Source of the DNA: Lepidurus packardi
Lineage: Eukaryota > Arthropoda > Branchiopoda > Notostraca > Triopsidae
Assembly: GCA_023053545.1 (NCBI GenBank)
Contig: JAKZAN010000002.1
Coordinates: 8,552,790 to 8,616,789, forward strand
DNA: 64,000 nt
Direction: 5' to 3'
Below are positions 47,001-59,545 of this stretch, one piece after another (position 1 is the stretch's first letter; each line of letters begins with the position of its first letter). The position numbers and the translations under genes were made by a program. Under the pieces are notes generated by a model. It worked only from the letters and a program-made list of their open reading frames with translations. It was not told where the DNA came from and searched no databases.

Positions 47001-50000
47001 AGCATTGTGCAGTAAAACGCATTGAATGTGCCCAGGTAAGTAGACAATGCGAGGACGGGTCATGGCTTCCATAGCAGCTCGAGGGTGATTCAAATAACTA
47101 TGAAGCACATTGATTAATTAGTGCACCGTAACCATTAATATTGTAAATTTAGCATAAAAAACAATCTGACCATAAAAGGGACTAACTTCCCGAAAACGTA
47201 TTCTAATGAAATTAGAAAAATAATTCCAGGAGAGTGGCGGCATTGTGTCAAATTACCAAGGAAGGAAGGAATTGAGTCAAATTACCAAGTAAACTCTCCG
47301 CAAATCCAAGCTGCAGCGTACAAGACTTCGTGAATGGAATTGTGGCCCATTCCAACATGCTGAGCTTCCAATAAATTCGCCATTTCTGTCACAGCAAATG
47401 GACGTATGGCTGGCACTCGAATTGCTACATCCATCATTTGTGAGGCAACCATTGCGCCATGTTTTGTGCCCTGCATGCGTGACAAATCGACCAAGACCGA
47501 CACATACCTACAATAAAATATGTTCGAAAACAGTAGAGTTAGGTTTGCGTCACTTTCTCGCTTTTTCCTTTGACTTAATTATCTTACCATTCAAAGTTTG
47601 TGATAAAATGGTAATTATCTTGCGAGCAAATTTCGATAATCTTTAACAAGAGTTCATCGCGATATAACGTGCCTTCTGCTCGGTCCATGTGGAGCATTAG
47701 TTTCTTCACAATTTCCATCAAATTCTTCTTTGACACCTGTAAATTTCAAAACCTAATTAAAAAGTCTTAACCAAAATAAATCAATTTCTCAATGTAAACA
47801 GAAGATGAAAACATAATACGAAATTGAAAATAAGGTTGAAAACGCATAAGTCAGCCCAGTTGATCAACTTAACTTTAAAAAGAGATGAAATAAGATATCA
47901 CTTACCATTCCGTACAACAAATCTAATGATCTTAGACGAATTGACTCATCCTTGTCATCCAAGCATTGCAAAATAAGGTCTTTGTGAGCTTGCACCGATT
48001 TGGGATGCGTTTTCAAGATTTTTGACATAGCAGACAAACCCAAGTACTTCACTGCAGAAGTAAATCAAATACAAAAAATAATTGATAGTAATATTCTTAG
48101 AAAGTACTGAAAGCCTACAGTTTTGGTCCGTATCTTCGATGAGGATCCTTAGTTTCTGAACGCACAATTGTATTGACGCATTATGATTCGGCATACCGGT
48201 AGAAATAGAGATAAGAACTACAAAAGAGAGAACAGGATTTTAATTAAGTACACTATTTATGTACTAAGTATATTTTTATACTAGGTAAATTATTTAATAT
48301 TAAGTATATCATTTTATATTAAATATATTACTTTTAGTTTAGTATATTTACCTGCAATGACTGTGTTGATGCACTCGTAAAGGAGTGACATAGCAGACGT
48401 GCTACAATAACAAAACGGAATTAGTAGTTTATCCAACGTAATATTTCAATAAAAAAAGGAGAGTAAAAGAGATAGAAGCGCGGGAGAAGCGAAAGCAAAA
48501 CAATGTGAAAATCGTATAAGAGCCTAGTAGAAAAAGGGAAACAAAAAGTTACCTGTGAATCAAATTAGTGAGTGGTTCAATCAATTTCTTGCCCAGACGA
48601 GGTTCAAGAGGTGTAAGGGCACCAAACTGCATATACCGTGGAAAGGATGGGTAAAAATTATAATTAATGAACCCAAATCATGGAAAAAATGCCTAACTTA
48701 AGAATACCAAACAAAACGAATAGTGAAATAAGAAAGTATCACGCTACGACATACGTACAACTACAGAAATAATACACGACCGCTTGGCGAATAATAGGCA
48801 AAGGGCAGCTTGTTTGAAATTGGGTTATCGACAAGCATCGATACCTGCGTATGAGGATTATTAAAGGACGGCTTAACTTGCGGCCCAGGCGAGGCTCGTG
48901 CATTGTGAATACCCCGAACTGATAACAGGGGATATAAGTGTAAATTTCTCTACACAATTAACCTAGTATAGTTAACAACAAGCTAAATATACAATTAACA
49001 AAACAACACTATTTAAGAGTTACATAATCTTTACAAAATATCGAAGACACCAAATTATTAACCATTTTATATTTAGTTAGAAATGGCATAATAATATTAC
49101 CAGTTTAATGATCTTGATTAACATCCAGTTGTTGGTCGACGACGTCATCAGCTTGAAAAATATGGGAGCAAGGCTTAGGTAAGACTTGGGATTCTTCCTG
49201 GCAAGCTCGGTGATGACATTAACAGCAGCAGACTGCACGCCTAGTAATGAAAAAGAGAATACATTAATAAGCAAGGCGAGCTACGCAAACTTTGGTTTGC
49301 ATCCGCTGAATAAAATCGAAGAATTCATAGAAATGAAATAGTACCAGGATCTGGATCTTCCAGTTTATCTTTCAAGCGCGGAAATGCTGGTCTTAAGGCA
49401 TCAGGAAAACGTAAGAACACTTTATAAAGAATCAGGACGGCTTTCTTCCGAAGGTACGGCTTTGTGGACGTGAGCTACAGAGGAAAGCTTACCATTTAGT
49501 AAATCCATTGCTGGAATTCAGACAGTATACGAACCAAAGTCATAATGTCGTTGGCCAAGTCCCTTGCCAAATCGCCGCTAATAAAACACGCAAGACCTGA
49601 CAGTGCCACACCTGCGTCGTACTGATTTTGGCTGTTTAAATCCTTGCGAATCATATTTGTGGTAAGCATAAGGATCTAAGAATAGATATTAATACATTAA
49701 TGGATGAAATGGGAATTTGAATAAATGATGGATTACATCCGTATCTTGATGAAAGCTTTGCGATGCTGCCAGGTAGCCAATTCTTTTCTGGGTAAATTTG
49801 GAAGCGCTCATAACTTCAATAATGTTAAATCCAGCCCAACTGACATCATAGCCCAACATTTGGAGCTAAGAAAGATAAATTAACAGTTAAATTAACCGAC
49901 TGAACGAACAATATCTGATGGAACTTACATAAGTGAGTTTGGTTACTGCATTCGCCTTCACTGCTATATTATCCTGCTTTAACTCTTGCTTGATTTCTTC

Positions 50001-50177
50001 AACGCACTGGGAAATGTACTTCGCCTACAAAAGAAACTTGATACGAAAACGGAACGTTTAGAGGCTTGCAGGCTGTTTTACCTCATTATCCTTGTTGTTT
50101 CTAATACCACGGACCAAATCCGCGAGATTTTTGTCAAGAATTCTCTCAAGATTGCCTTTAAACTTTTGCAAAGCCAT
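44056..50177 (-). CDS. AP3D1: AP-3 complex subunit delta (delta-adaptin)
   Basis: Large subunit of the AP-3 adaptor, which sorts cargo from endosomes/TGN to lysosomes and related organelles (Drosophila garnet). 24 minus-strand exons give 1197 residues: 50082-50177, 49929-50024, 49737-49865, 49535-49675, 49345-49474, 49101-49240, 48553-48626, 48352-48401, 48119-48217, 47906-48051, 47588-47736, 47286-47507, 46935-47097, 46656-46870, 46446-46602, 46073-46223, 45735-46002, 45478-45673, 45099-45404, 44894-45031, 44683-44817, 44419-44592, 44234-44353, 44056-44154. All phases close. The adaptin N-terminal solenoid covers about 1-600 (SYLSLAPIFFKLMTSSTNNW, GALTPLEPRLGKKLIEPLTN, SASIQLCVQKLRILIEDTDQ). 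Then come VAPKAQKKVPIPEGLDLDSW, a charged Lys/Glu hinge and the ear. A second version of exon 7 lies at 48845-48918. Confidence 0.97.
48845..48918 (-). CDS. AP3D1: alternative duplicate of AP3D1 exon 7
   Basis: A 74-bp stretch between AP3D1 exon 6 and exon 7 with its own acceptor (TTATCAG) and donor (GTATCG). It is exactly as long as exon 7 (48553-48626), has the same phases, no stop, and codes for a divergent version: FGVFTMHEPRLGRKLSRPLI against FGALTPLEPRLGKKLIEPLT. The core EPRLGxKL is kept. Using both exons would shift the frame, because 148 is not equivalent to 74 modulo 3, so they could only be used one at a time. Either a mutually exclusive exon or a decaying duplicate whose frame and splice sites have so far survived. 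Confidence 0.65.
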
Positions 50178-51153
50178 GTTTTAAATCCAAACCATACGGA
50201 CGCGCCTAAGATGTAGAGGAAACTTCCGTGGCTTAAAGGATTAGGATAGGACCAAAACCGGAAATTTATATCAATGTCACTCTGTCAGCTTCTTAGGATG
50301 AAGCTAGAATAAACTACAACGTCTTATATTGAAGTCTATTTTCACAGTAATTTGGCAGAAACTAATCACGTTGTGATTATTTATAATTGTTTTAATGAGT
50401 CCGACTTTGTCGTCTACGGAACCACAAAACAAAGCAAGTCAACCAAAGTCAACACTTCATCCGTTCCAACCGAATGGAATCCGCAAATACACGCCCCCTA
50501 CTTAGTTCACTGGTTAATGTGCTCAGCAACAACTGTGACGATGATAGGTAGCGCCTCTATCCCTAAATGTAAAGCAACTGTGCTAAGACCACTTAAAAAG
50601 TTTTTGCTTACTGGCGAAAACAGCGGATTGCGATGACTGAAGGCGACAGTATTTTTTTAGGAAGCGTTATGGTGAGTTGGAAAGTAGAGAATAGTTTCTG
50701 AATAGACTAACGAGGTAGAAGAAGCGCTGTCTGTTTGCGGATACCCACGTATAAGGTTACATAATTTTTCAAATTTCCAGGTTACTTGTGTGAGTTTCTG
50801 TAACCATTTAGGATTTTCCTGTTTGCGTTTTGCTGGCTGGGACTGGCGCAGCGAACGGTTCGGCTTCAACGTGTTCTGTAGTACTGTAGCGGGCTTTTTG
50901 AATTTTGCAAAGATGGGTTACCCTTCCACACAAAATAAGTCTATGGTAAATCTGTTTTAAGAGTAACTTTAGCTGTGTTTCTTCTGTAATTATATGTATT
51001 AGCTTATAAAATTAATGATACATGATATACACGAAAAAGTCCACAAACTGTCAATTCTTTTCAACGCAAACAAGGCGGAAGGTCAGAGCAAATAAATTTT
51101 AGAACTTTTAAAATTGAGATTCAATACAAGCATTATGTTAAAGCTGGTAGAAT
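50178..51153. other. intergenic upstream of AP3D1
   Basis: Contains the AP3D1 promoter side and the 3' flank of the ABCG8-like gene, both transcribed leftwards. A basic minus-strand open stretch near 50660-50910 (KPNRSLRQSQPAKRKQENPK) has no start codon and no recognisable family. Confidence 0.45.
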
Positions 51154-54100
51154 TCAACTTGAAAGTTTATTCGTCTTCTTATTCCTCTGAAAATTTTTTC
51201 TGGTGAGAAACGCCACTGTTTGCACTATTTGGAAAACGGCTCCGAAAGCTACTATTAGTAATAAATAAATCCATTCGCCAGCTTGGAAACTGTTTTGCAC
51301 GTATCTCAAGACTTGGTTCCCATTGCTTACTCCACACGGCACTTTGACCACAATGGCAGGCGTTTCTTGTTTGATGGAAGGATTACGAGCGCACTCCACA
51401 TTAGTAACATTGTTCATTTCGAAGTAATAGAGTGGCTCAAGTGTCCAATGTAAAGGTGAAACCCAGTTGAACCAGGACACCCAAGGTCCCAAATCGTTCA
51501 CTTGTACGACAAACCCGGAACATAAAGCTATACACGTTAAGATCAAACCGCTCGCAGCCAATGCTTTATGTTTGGAATCGAAGCAAAATATAAACGCAAT
51601 AACCATTGCACGTATTGCGAATAGGTAGAGCAGCATGTATCCCACGTAGTACCCGAACTTGGTTAAATCGTCTATCCCCCCCATTGCATAAGCTGGTATG
51701 AGGTACGCTAAGAAAATACAACCAGCGGCTGGGAAACTGTAACTCACCTACGAAATTCGACAAAACATTCACACGTGCATTATTAGATAAGAGTTGCATA
51801 GCAATATTGAAACTCGTACCATGGCAAGGAAATAGGCAAATTTGCTATACATTCCGTCGTCGACATCTCTCTGGACAGGGGCTTTGTCCTTCCACACATC
51901 ATGCGCCATTAACATCAGTATTGGCCACAAAGCAATAGCACCTACCACGTAGTAAAAGGCCAGACGATCAGACATGTTCTCCTAGACGGGAAAGTAAACG
52001 GAAATCTCATTATCGCAGCTCATTTTTTTACGGTTCGTACGTACTTGCTCTGGTCTGGTGTTTGATCGAACTTGCCAATAAATGCCACCCAAGATAATGG
52101 ACAAGGTTGACGCCAGGCAGAACAAGCGAACGAACGAGGCGACATTGGAAGGGAACGTAAAATACAAAGCCCGTCTGCGAATTGACGACCAGAAAAAAAA
52201 ATTACCGAAAGGTACACATGTTTGCTTTGTTCTCCTATGCTTACCCCCACAGAGCGACGGTTTGCATCAGGAAATTGAGTCGCTTCAACTTGGGCGGTAA
52301 TACGCCCGGCGGCCCTGGATCTGATAAAGGTTCTTGTCTTCTGCGAAATGTTTCAGCCAGATGTTCTACGCGTTGGCTGGACTCAAGCATGGCTTCAGTA
52401 GATAGGTTATCTAACGTAACTAGGTCCACTGTAACAAAAATGTGAGAATTATTAATACTTGACATAGATATTACGAATCCGAAAGTTGAAAGGACAAAAA
52501 CAAGCACTTCAAGGAAGGAAAAACATCGTTTCCGAACTTTTATTGCTCTAGATTAGAGCAATCATGTAACGACTAGAAAAAACTTCGTAGGTAGAGTATG
52601 TCAGATACTGTAGTTGCAAAAAGTATAACGAGGTTGAGTAATTGATACTGAAATGTAAAACTGCCGAATTTTAACTCAATATTGGATTACGTACAGTACC
52701 TCGTTCATGCAATTATGTTATTAAATTATCTGGAATCCAAATAAATAGTATTAGATCGTGATGAATTTAGCTGTAACAAAGACTGGACGTCAGAGCTAAG
52801 CAAATATATTACTTACAATAATAATCCGAAGGGTTCTTGTAAGCTGGACAAGGGAATTCAATGAAGGCAAAGTACGGGAGCATCTCTCGCCGTCGGCCAA
52901 AGTACATGATTCTGCCGGCCGAGAGCAATGCTACTCGTGAGAGCATGGTAAATATCTCATACGTGGGTGGATGGAGCGTCATGACAATAATTCTCCCACG
53001 CAGTGCCCACTGGCGCAAATACTCGATGAGGAAAAAAATGTCAAATATATCCATGCCTTGCATAGCTCTATCCAGCAAAACAATATCTGTTTCTAGTAGC
53101 AAATGGCAAGCTACATGCAGTCTTTGCTTCTCAGAAGCCGTGACTTTATCCACCCGTGAAGTTCTCACTTGCTCTAATCCCAAGTCTTGGATGATTGCCT
53201 CAACCTATAACACCCAAAACCCCGAAGAAATCATAAAAAAATGAAGAGCCATAACCTTAATAAATAAAATGGACTATTACTTTTCCTCCAAGGTCCAGTT
53301 TACGTCTAGAGTGCCCTGAAGATCGCATGTAGGTTGCGAAATTCAAGGTTTGCTCAACTGTCATATCCGGTGTGTAGTTCGGGTTCTTTTGCACATAGGC
53401 AACGCGATTGGCCATGCCGCTGGGCAGTAACGTGACACCATTCAACACCATATCTCCCCAAACCCGATGACTTCGTGTTTCATCCACGTCAGCCAGGATG
53501 TCCAACAATGCAGTTCCTTCCATTTCTGCAAAGCACAAATCCAAAGATAAGTGTAAAAAGAAGAGGACAAAAGCACGTTCCTGGGAAACGAATAGAGCAT
53601 GCCGGGTTGATTACCTGAAGTTGCTAAAATCCCTAGGATTTCCCCAGCGCGTACTTCTAAAGAAATGTTTTCTAGAATGCGCTTCCGCTTGTGTTCGCAA
53701 CTAAGGCCTCGGATTTGCAGATGCGGATGTCGTTGGTACACATCATCGTTTTCTTCATCAAGTCTTGGGTACGCCGCGTCCTTGGGGAAATACTTTTCAT
53801 TGATCATGGAGGTTTCGCGGGGATACGCGGGTCCTAGGAGCGCTCCAAATGTAGGACCTGATGGCTGCGACTGATAGGACATGCGCGAACCCATTCTGGA
53901 ACGCGCACCTTTCATTTCTTCGTAATGAATGGGCACAGGCATGTCCCTCGGAGGGGCTAGCGAGGGTGTAATAGACCTTTCACGTCCCGTACTTGGTCCT
54001 AACCCACGCTGGGCAGATCGCTTATTACGCGCCCCACTCTGAGGGTGATAGTAATCCGACGCTAGTAAGTTGGCCTCGCTGCTACTCTTCATTCTCCGTT

Positions 54101-54662
54101 CCCGCGCCAACCAAGTCGAATCGCGACCTTCGTCACCGGTTCGCGGCAAGCCTGAGGGTCGTTTCACTTCCTTTCCGGAACTGGCAATGACATGGTTTCG
54201 AAAATCCGGGTCGCTTTTGGACCAATTGCGACGATTACCGAGCTGGGAATGAGGCGATTGTCTGTGTCGACCGGTACCGTCATCGCTCGAGTCGTAGCCA
54301 CTGGAATTTTCGTGTCGTCCTAACCGACTCGGCGGCAAAACTCGCGGTAAACCGAACTTCAAGTAAGAAAACGCATTAGCACCCAATTCCGACTTGGGGC
54401 CATACTTTGGGTGGCTCAAAATTGAATGCACCGTCGAATCTTGCAGCTGAAAATTGCCGTAAGGTAAAGGCGATTTCTCTGCACTACCAAGCGCAGAGTC
54501 CGTGAAGTCCGAGTTTAAATTTTGACGGTAAATGGACCATGCATGCAAATCCTCAGACGTTGAGAAACGATTTTCGCGGGTGGGTAGTTCAGACATAGAG
54601 CTGGAAGGCGGTACTGAATAGCGGCGTTCCATGCGAGACATTTCCCATGTGTCCTCATCCAT
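51154..54662 (-). CDS. ABCG8: ABCG8-like half-transporter with degenerate nucleotide-binding domain
   Basis: Seven minus-strand exons (53615-54662, 53281-53525, 52817-53204, 52245-52428, 52045-52174, 51820-51981, 51154-51747) give 916 residues. The first 310 are a Ser/Arg-rich disordered extension absent from vertebrate ABCG8 (about 673 residues). The ABC domain follows (LSCEHKRKRILENISLEVRA), but its motifs are changed: Walker A reads ILGILATSEMEGTALLD with no GKS/T (about 341-357), the signature reads VTASEKQRL, and Walker B ends LLDRA where DE is usual. The C-terminal half has the ABCG membrane helices (SFPAAGCIFLAYLIPAY, LGPWVSWFNWVSPLHWTLEP). The last extracellular loop has two cysteines (NVECARNPS, VPCGVS). 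Its head-to-head partner is ABCG5. In vertebrates the two form an obligate sterol exporter; the same pairing is inferred here. An acceptor directly before the ATG suggests an upstream leader exon. Confidence 0.88.
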
Positions 54663-56889
54663 CTAGAACGACATACCATTAACACAAAACAGAAACTTTT
54701 CGTTTTCTTTCCCTTTCTTGCAACGGGGAGGGCGTATGAACACAGCATGAAATTTTGTCAAGCTAAAGGCCGACATTCACACGACAACGCAATAATTTCC
54801 AAATACACATGCCCTTTTTCGCTTCACTAAATACAAAGGTTCTGACAGTCCTTAATGCTTTCGCAATCTACATGTAAAAAACCTTGCAAGCGCTGTGTTA
54901 TTACAATGACCACCCGAACGTTTACCGATGACCTACATCAAAATTGCAGAAGCATAATTAGCAATATTTTTTGCTCTATCATAGAACTAACAAAGGGAAT
55001 TTTGCAATAGCGAAGCGAGAAAAGTTAAAGCAAAGTGGAACATGTAGAGTCGTTAGTACGCTACGAACTCCGTCTCCCATGATTCCATTTCAGGAGTGCA
55101 AACAATCCAGCTTAGAGTAGCCGCATATGGGTCAGCAAAACGTCAGCCGAATCAGCGTAAAAAAGGACCTATTCCGGATTCCCCAGCATCATTTTAGCTT
55201 CCTCTTTTCCCTAGAGGCAAATTTCCCTTATTTGTCTTTCTCTGCGTCCCCATTTGCCGCTCTACAGACTTTGCTATAAAAACATTTAAGGCCTTGTTCA
55301 TGATACGCTACAAAAGAAAGAAATGAAAAAAGTTAACATCAAAGTAACGGTGACCGTAAACGTTAAAGTAGTTATTTTCTTCTTGAATTGCTGAAATTTA
55401 GTAGCTAATCTGAACTGGCAGCAGGTATTATGTTATTCCAAGCTACTTACCCATGGGTTAGTTTGCAAAGCATCCAATAATGCCTTTGTTATTCCACGCG
55501 TTAATGAATAAATTTAGCCCACCTTGTTCACAACACGGATCACCTTCTAAGAGCAATTGAGTCAATTCCGGCTTAATCTAGCCAATACAACTTAGTTATC
55601 TTTCATTACGTATCACTTCACTTCGGTTTGTTTGGCGCAGAAAAAGGAAGTACTGACTCGCCTTACTAAAGGAATACACAAGCACTGCAAATGGCTTGCG
55701 TTACTGGGGACGATACAGAACGTTTTCTGAGAAAATGGCGACCTCTAAGTCATTGCTCCCACCTTCAACACCAAGCTCAACATGTCTACCTGCATTGCCG
55801 TCGAGAACATCCGAAGGTATGTATACCAAAAAGCAGTCAAAATGAACGGTCGGTGTTCTCCATCTCCTTTCCCTAAGGCTGCAGCTGGACTGTGACACAA
55901 TCCTAGGAGGGAAATTAGAAGTCTTGGTTCGCATGCTGGGTAACGAGCCCTTCATATATTAGTGTTTCTATATGTTGAGGACAGACAAAAGATAAAAAGT
56001 GCATCAAGCAGTCATTACAAGTTACCACAATAGCCTCAGCCAAGTGGGTCGCGCTTTACTCTTCAAAAAATCCCCGCACATTTGAAAGTCTAACTCATCT
56101 TGCAATGCTTGCTTACCTAAAAAATGATTTCTGGATTTAATTATAAAAATAAGTTGGTTTGAAATAAGTAACTATGAACTAACAAAATAAAAGAATGTAG
56201 AGAAAACATACGGGCTGTGATGTAGGACTTAAAAAACGCAGGCGATGTCGTGTGTGATAGTCGACGTTGCAGGAATTCATTCGCCTCTACTTCTAGGAAA
56301 CAATTAGAAAAAATGCCTGCTATTTGCGTCTTTTGTCTTCTTTGTCTTGTGAACTTTAAGCGACAGTTTTCTGCGTTTAAAAGATGGCAACGAAGTAAAG
56401 GATTTTTTTTTTGCCTTCATAAGTTTTGCTTCTTGGGAGGGTCTTGCACGGGTGAGTTTTGCCCTGTTTTCATCGACGTCATCGCAGCAAGAAATGCTTG
56501 TACGTTTTGCATCGTTAACTACAGGATGGCCTTCAGGCGAAAATTCTTGGTGTCGGAGTCAGCTTGAGCACGGGTTTCAAGCTAAGTCTCCAGGTATGAT
56601 GGGGATGGGAAAAACCGGTAAGCGAGCACAGAGTAGCATAAGGATATCCATAGCCCCAAATACCTGGCTGAACGAGAAAAAGCCGTCCCTGTCCGTCCCC
56701 CCTTACCTTTACCAAGGTGTAGTAGTTGATCGGACAAGTTGGGAAGAAACGAAGAACACGTAGACGATCAGCGACCTCGTAAGGGAGAGGAAGTTAGGGG
56801 CGGTATTTACAATGGATTTGTGAAACAAAAACAAAAAAAGACGAGAACAACTTGACCCAAACTTAGTTCACGTGTACTTGATCAAAGCC
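54663..56889. promoter_or_regulatory. divergent intergenic region between ABCG8-like and ABCG5-like genes
   Basis: 2.2 kb separating the two start codons, which must hold both promoters and any shared control elements. A splice acceptor abuts the ABCG8-like ATG, so a non-coding first exon probably lies in here. Open frames at 55701-55955 and 56250-56763 have no recognisable features. Confidence 0.55.
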
Positions 56890-59545
56890 ATGGGTTCACG
56901 AGCTCAGATTACGAACGATTACACCCTCGAGTTGTGTAGCGTCTTCCATGCAGGACAGGTAAGACAAAATTATTCGTCAAAGTTGTTAGTTTAAAGCAAC
57001 TAAAGCTCAAATTTGTTACGAGTAGGTCGAACAGCCTTCAGTGGTACAAAAAGTTATTGGCAGTGGTAAAGTGGGAGTTATTTTAAAAGATGTCACACTG
57101 GAAGCCCATGGAGGTGAACTTACGGCAATTTTGGGATCCAAAGGTAATTTGGCACTGTACAAAAATTTGCCCAAGTTTAGCCGCTAACGCAACGCCGTTG
57201 TCTAACATAACTTACTATCCTAGGAAGCGGGAAACGTGCTTTGTTGGACGTGATTTCTCGGCGAGCTCAAGGTCCAACAAGGGGCCAAATTTCGCTGAAT
57301 GGTGTGCCCATGTCAATGCGTTTATTCCAAGATTCCTGTGCTTACGTCACGCAAACTTGCGATTTACTCAAAGGATTGACTGTCCGCCAGACGTTGTATT
57401 ACGCGATCAACATGAACGTGAGCGGCAAAGTAAGTTTACGCAATTTCCAGGATGTCAAATTGCAGAATTGTATAAACTTTTTCTTTCTTACCAAAGATTT
57501 CCGGTTATGTGAAAGACACCCACATAAAGCAAGTCATGGCAGACATGGCGCTTTTACAAGTAGCCAATCGTAGCGTCGACGACTTGACCTTTAGCGAGTA
57601 CAGAAGGCTCGTAATTGGAACGTACCTCATCCGTGACCCAGGTACGCGTTTTTGTTACAATAAATTGCCGTATTTTTGCTATTGTTACTTCGAACAAGTA
57701 ATCATATCATTGAATAAATATGTACTGTGTCGGTTCAACTTGGAATTTTGTATATTTGGAATTTAAACAATCACTTTCATTTTTATGTACTTATGTTAGT
57801 CGTGGTATTGCTCGATGAGCCTACAGCCGATTTGGATCCCTTGAACACGTACTTTCTAATTTCGATATTATCGAACCACGCCAAGAAATACAACCGCATC
57901 GTTATTATGACCACAGAAAAACCACGTTCGGACATTTTTCCTTTTCTGGATCGCGTGACATACCTGTGTCTGGGCGATGTTGTTTACAGTGGCTCAACAC
58001 GTATGATGCTCGATTATTTCCGTAATATCGGGTTTCCTTGCCCCGAGTTGGAAAACCCTTTGATGTACTATTGTAAGTATTCATATTGATCTTCTCAGTG
58101 GATGACTTTGCGTAATAATATTGCATTCTGTCATTTTAGTGTGTTTATCTACTGTGGACCGTAGAACTAGGGACCGTTTTGTCGAGTCTAGCAATCAAAT
58201 TGCTGTTTTAGTCGATAAATTTAAGACTGAAGGACGTCCTTTTGATAAATATGGGGCAGCACTAGGAGATGTCGAGCCGGTGGAAGTGCAACACCGCATT
58301 CCTTTAACGGCTTATGGGAAACCGAGTCCCTTTACCAATCTTTATCAGCTCATGAAGTAAGATTTATTTTCTTTTTTAGCAAAAAAGAAAATAACATTGA
58401 TTTTTAAACTTTAAGGCGAGAATTGAAACTAAACTTTGGGTGCCAGCTCGATTGCCGGAAACAAGCCTTTTTGCGGCTGTTACTACTACCCTTGTTTTAT
58501 TTTCTACTCTGGATTTTTTACTTCGGCATGGAAAAGTATCAGCATACTTTTTTGACCCGGAACGGACTATTGTTCAACTCACTCGCTGGCGTGTGTTTCC
58601 TCTCTATTGTTAGCACCGTTGGAACATGTAAGTGAAGTAGAAATGAGCTGTGTTATTTATTAACAAATTCGTGGAACCGTTGTGAATTATAACTGTAAAT
58701 CTATTTATTTATTTTTTTCATTCTTTGTCCAGATCCGGCACTTCGTACTCGATATTATCAAGAAACTCGCGATGGAGTTTATGGTGGCACTCTATTTATT
58801 CTTTCTCACTCATTGGTTTCAATTCCCTTATCGATATTAACGGTATTTCCAGCATCAGCAATCTTATACTGGTAAACTTTACTTATACCGAGTCGAAATT
58901 TTATAACCAAGATGAATACTATTAGGGGGTTGCAGATGACCCCGGATGCACTGCAATGGTTTTTATTTGCTTCGGTGCTCTGGTCGGTTTACGTCTTCAT
59001 GGAGCAGCAAACGATGACGGTTCTAATGGCAGTCAAGAGTTCTTATAAAGCTGCAATCCTGTCTATTTATTTGGGAATTATTTATATCGTTCTTGGGAGT
59101 GCTATGACGAGGTAAGTGGTTACATTCTTTTTCATTGATTTATGCTACTAATGTCAAAGTGAATGTTTGTAGAGCAATTCCAGGGATGCCGGATTGGTTA
59201 TATTATATTTCATATGTGGTGCAACCAAGATACGCTGGGGCTTTCTTAAACGAGCAGCAGTTTAAGAGCAACGTGTTCGACAATTTGCCAGCGCTCAATG
59301 GGTCTAGTGTGATTACTTGTCCGGTAAATACGACGCAAGCAAATTACGGTTGTCGTTATACGAGCGGGACCCATTACTTGATGGAGCGTTATTACCACAA
59401 CACGATAAAACTGTACTCCGAAGATCTAGAATTGATGCGAAATTTTGGCCTTTCTTTCGTTTTCTATGGAGCTATGTTTATCACAAATTTGGTGTTACAT
59501 ACGGTGCCCTTACCTGCTTTTATTAAAGACAAATTTCGTGACTGA
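56890..59545 (+). CDS. ABCG5: ABCG5-like half-transporter
   Basis: Ten exons (56890-56958, 57026-57143, 57224-57429, 57497-57641, 57800-58072, 58140-58356, 58416-58627, 58733-58871, 58926-59111, 59173-59545) give 645 residues (human ABCG5 651). ABC domain first: GGELTAILGSKGSGKRALLD is Walker A (about 60-70), VVVLLDEPTADLDP an intact Walker B (about 180), but the signature is degenerate (DLTFSEYRRL, about 159-168). Six membrane helices follow (LLLLPLFYFLLWIFYFGME, FLSIVSTVGTYPALRTRYYQ, AILSIYLGIIYIVLGSA), then the extracellular loop with cysteines (VITCPVN, NYGCRY) and the last helix. Expected to dimerise with the ABCG8-like protein next door to export sterols; substrate inferred from vertebrates. 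Poly(A) signals near 59630. Confidence 0.92.

Noticed and set aside
50657-50910. Basic minus-strand open stretch upstream of AP3D1
   Set aside because: Protein-like in places (RSLRQSQPAKRKQENP), but it has no start codon, a stop just upstream, and no partner exon could be found.
52045-52072. Earlier donor GTTCGA at 52071 in ABCG8-like exon 5
   Set aside because: The donor GTACGT at 52044 is stronger, keeps phase, and retains a linker of normal length before the next membrane segment.
56250-56763. Cysteine-rich open frames between the ABCG genes
   Set aside because: Two overlapping frames of similar length, no signal peptide with a good start, no recognisable cysteine pattern; probably untranslated promoter region.
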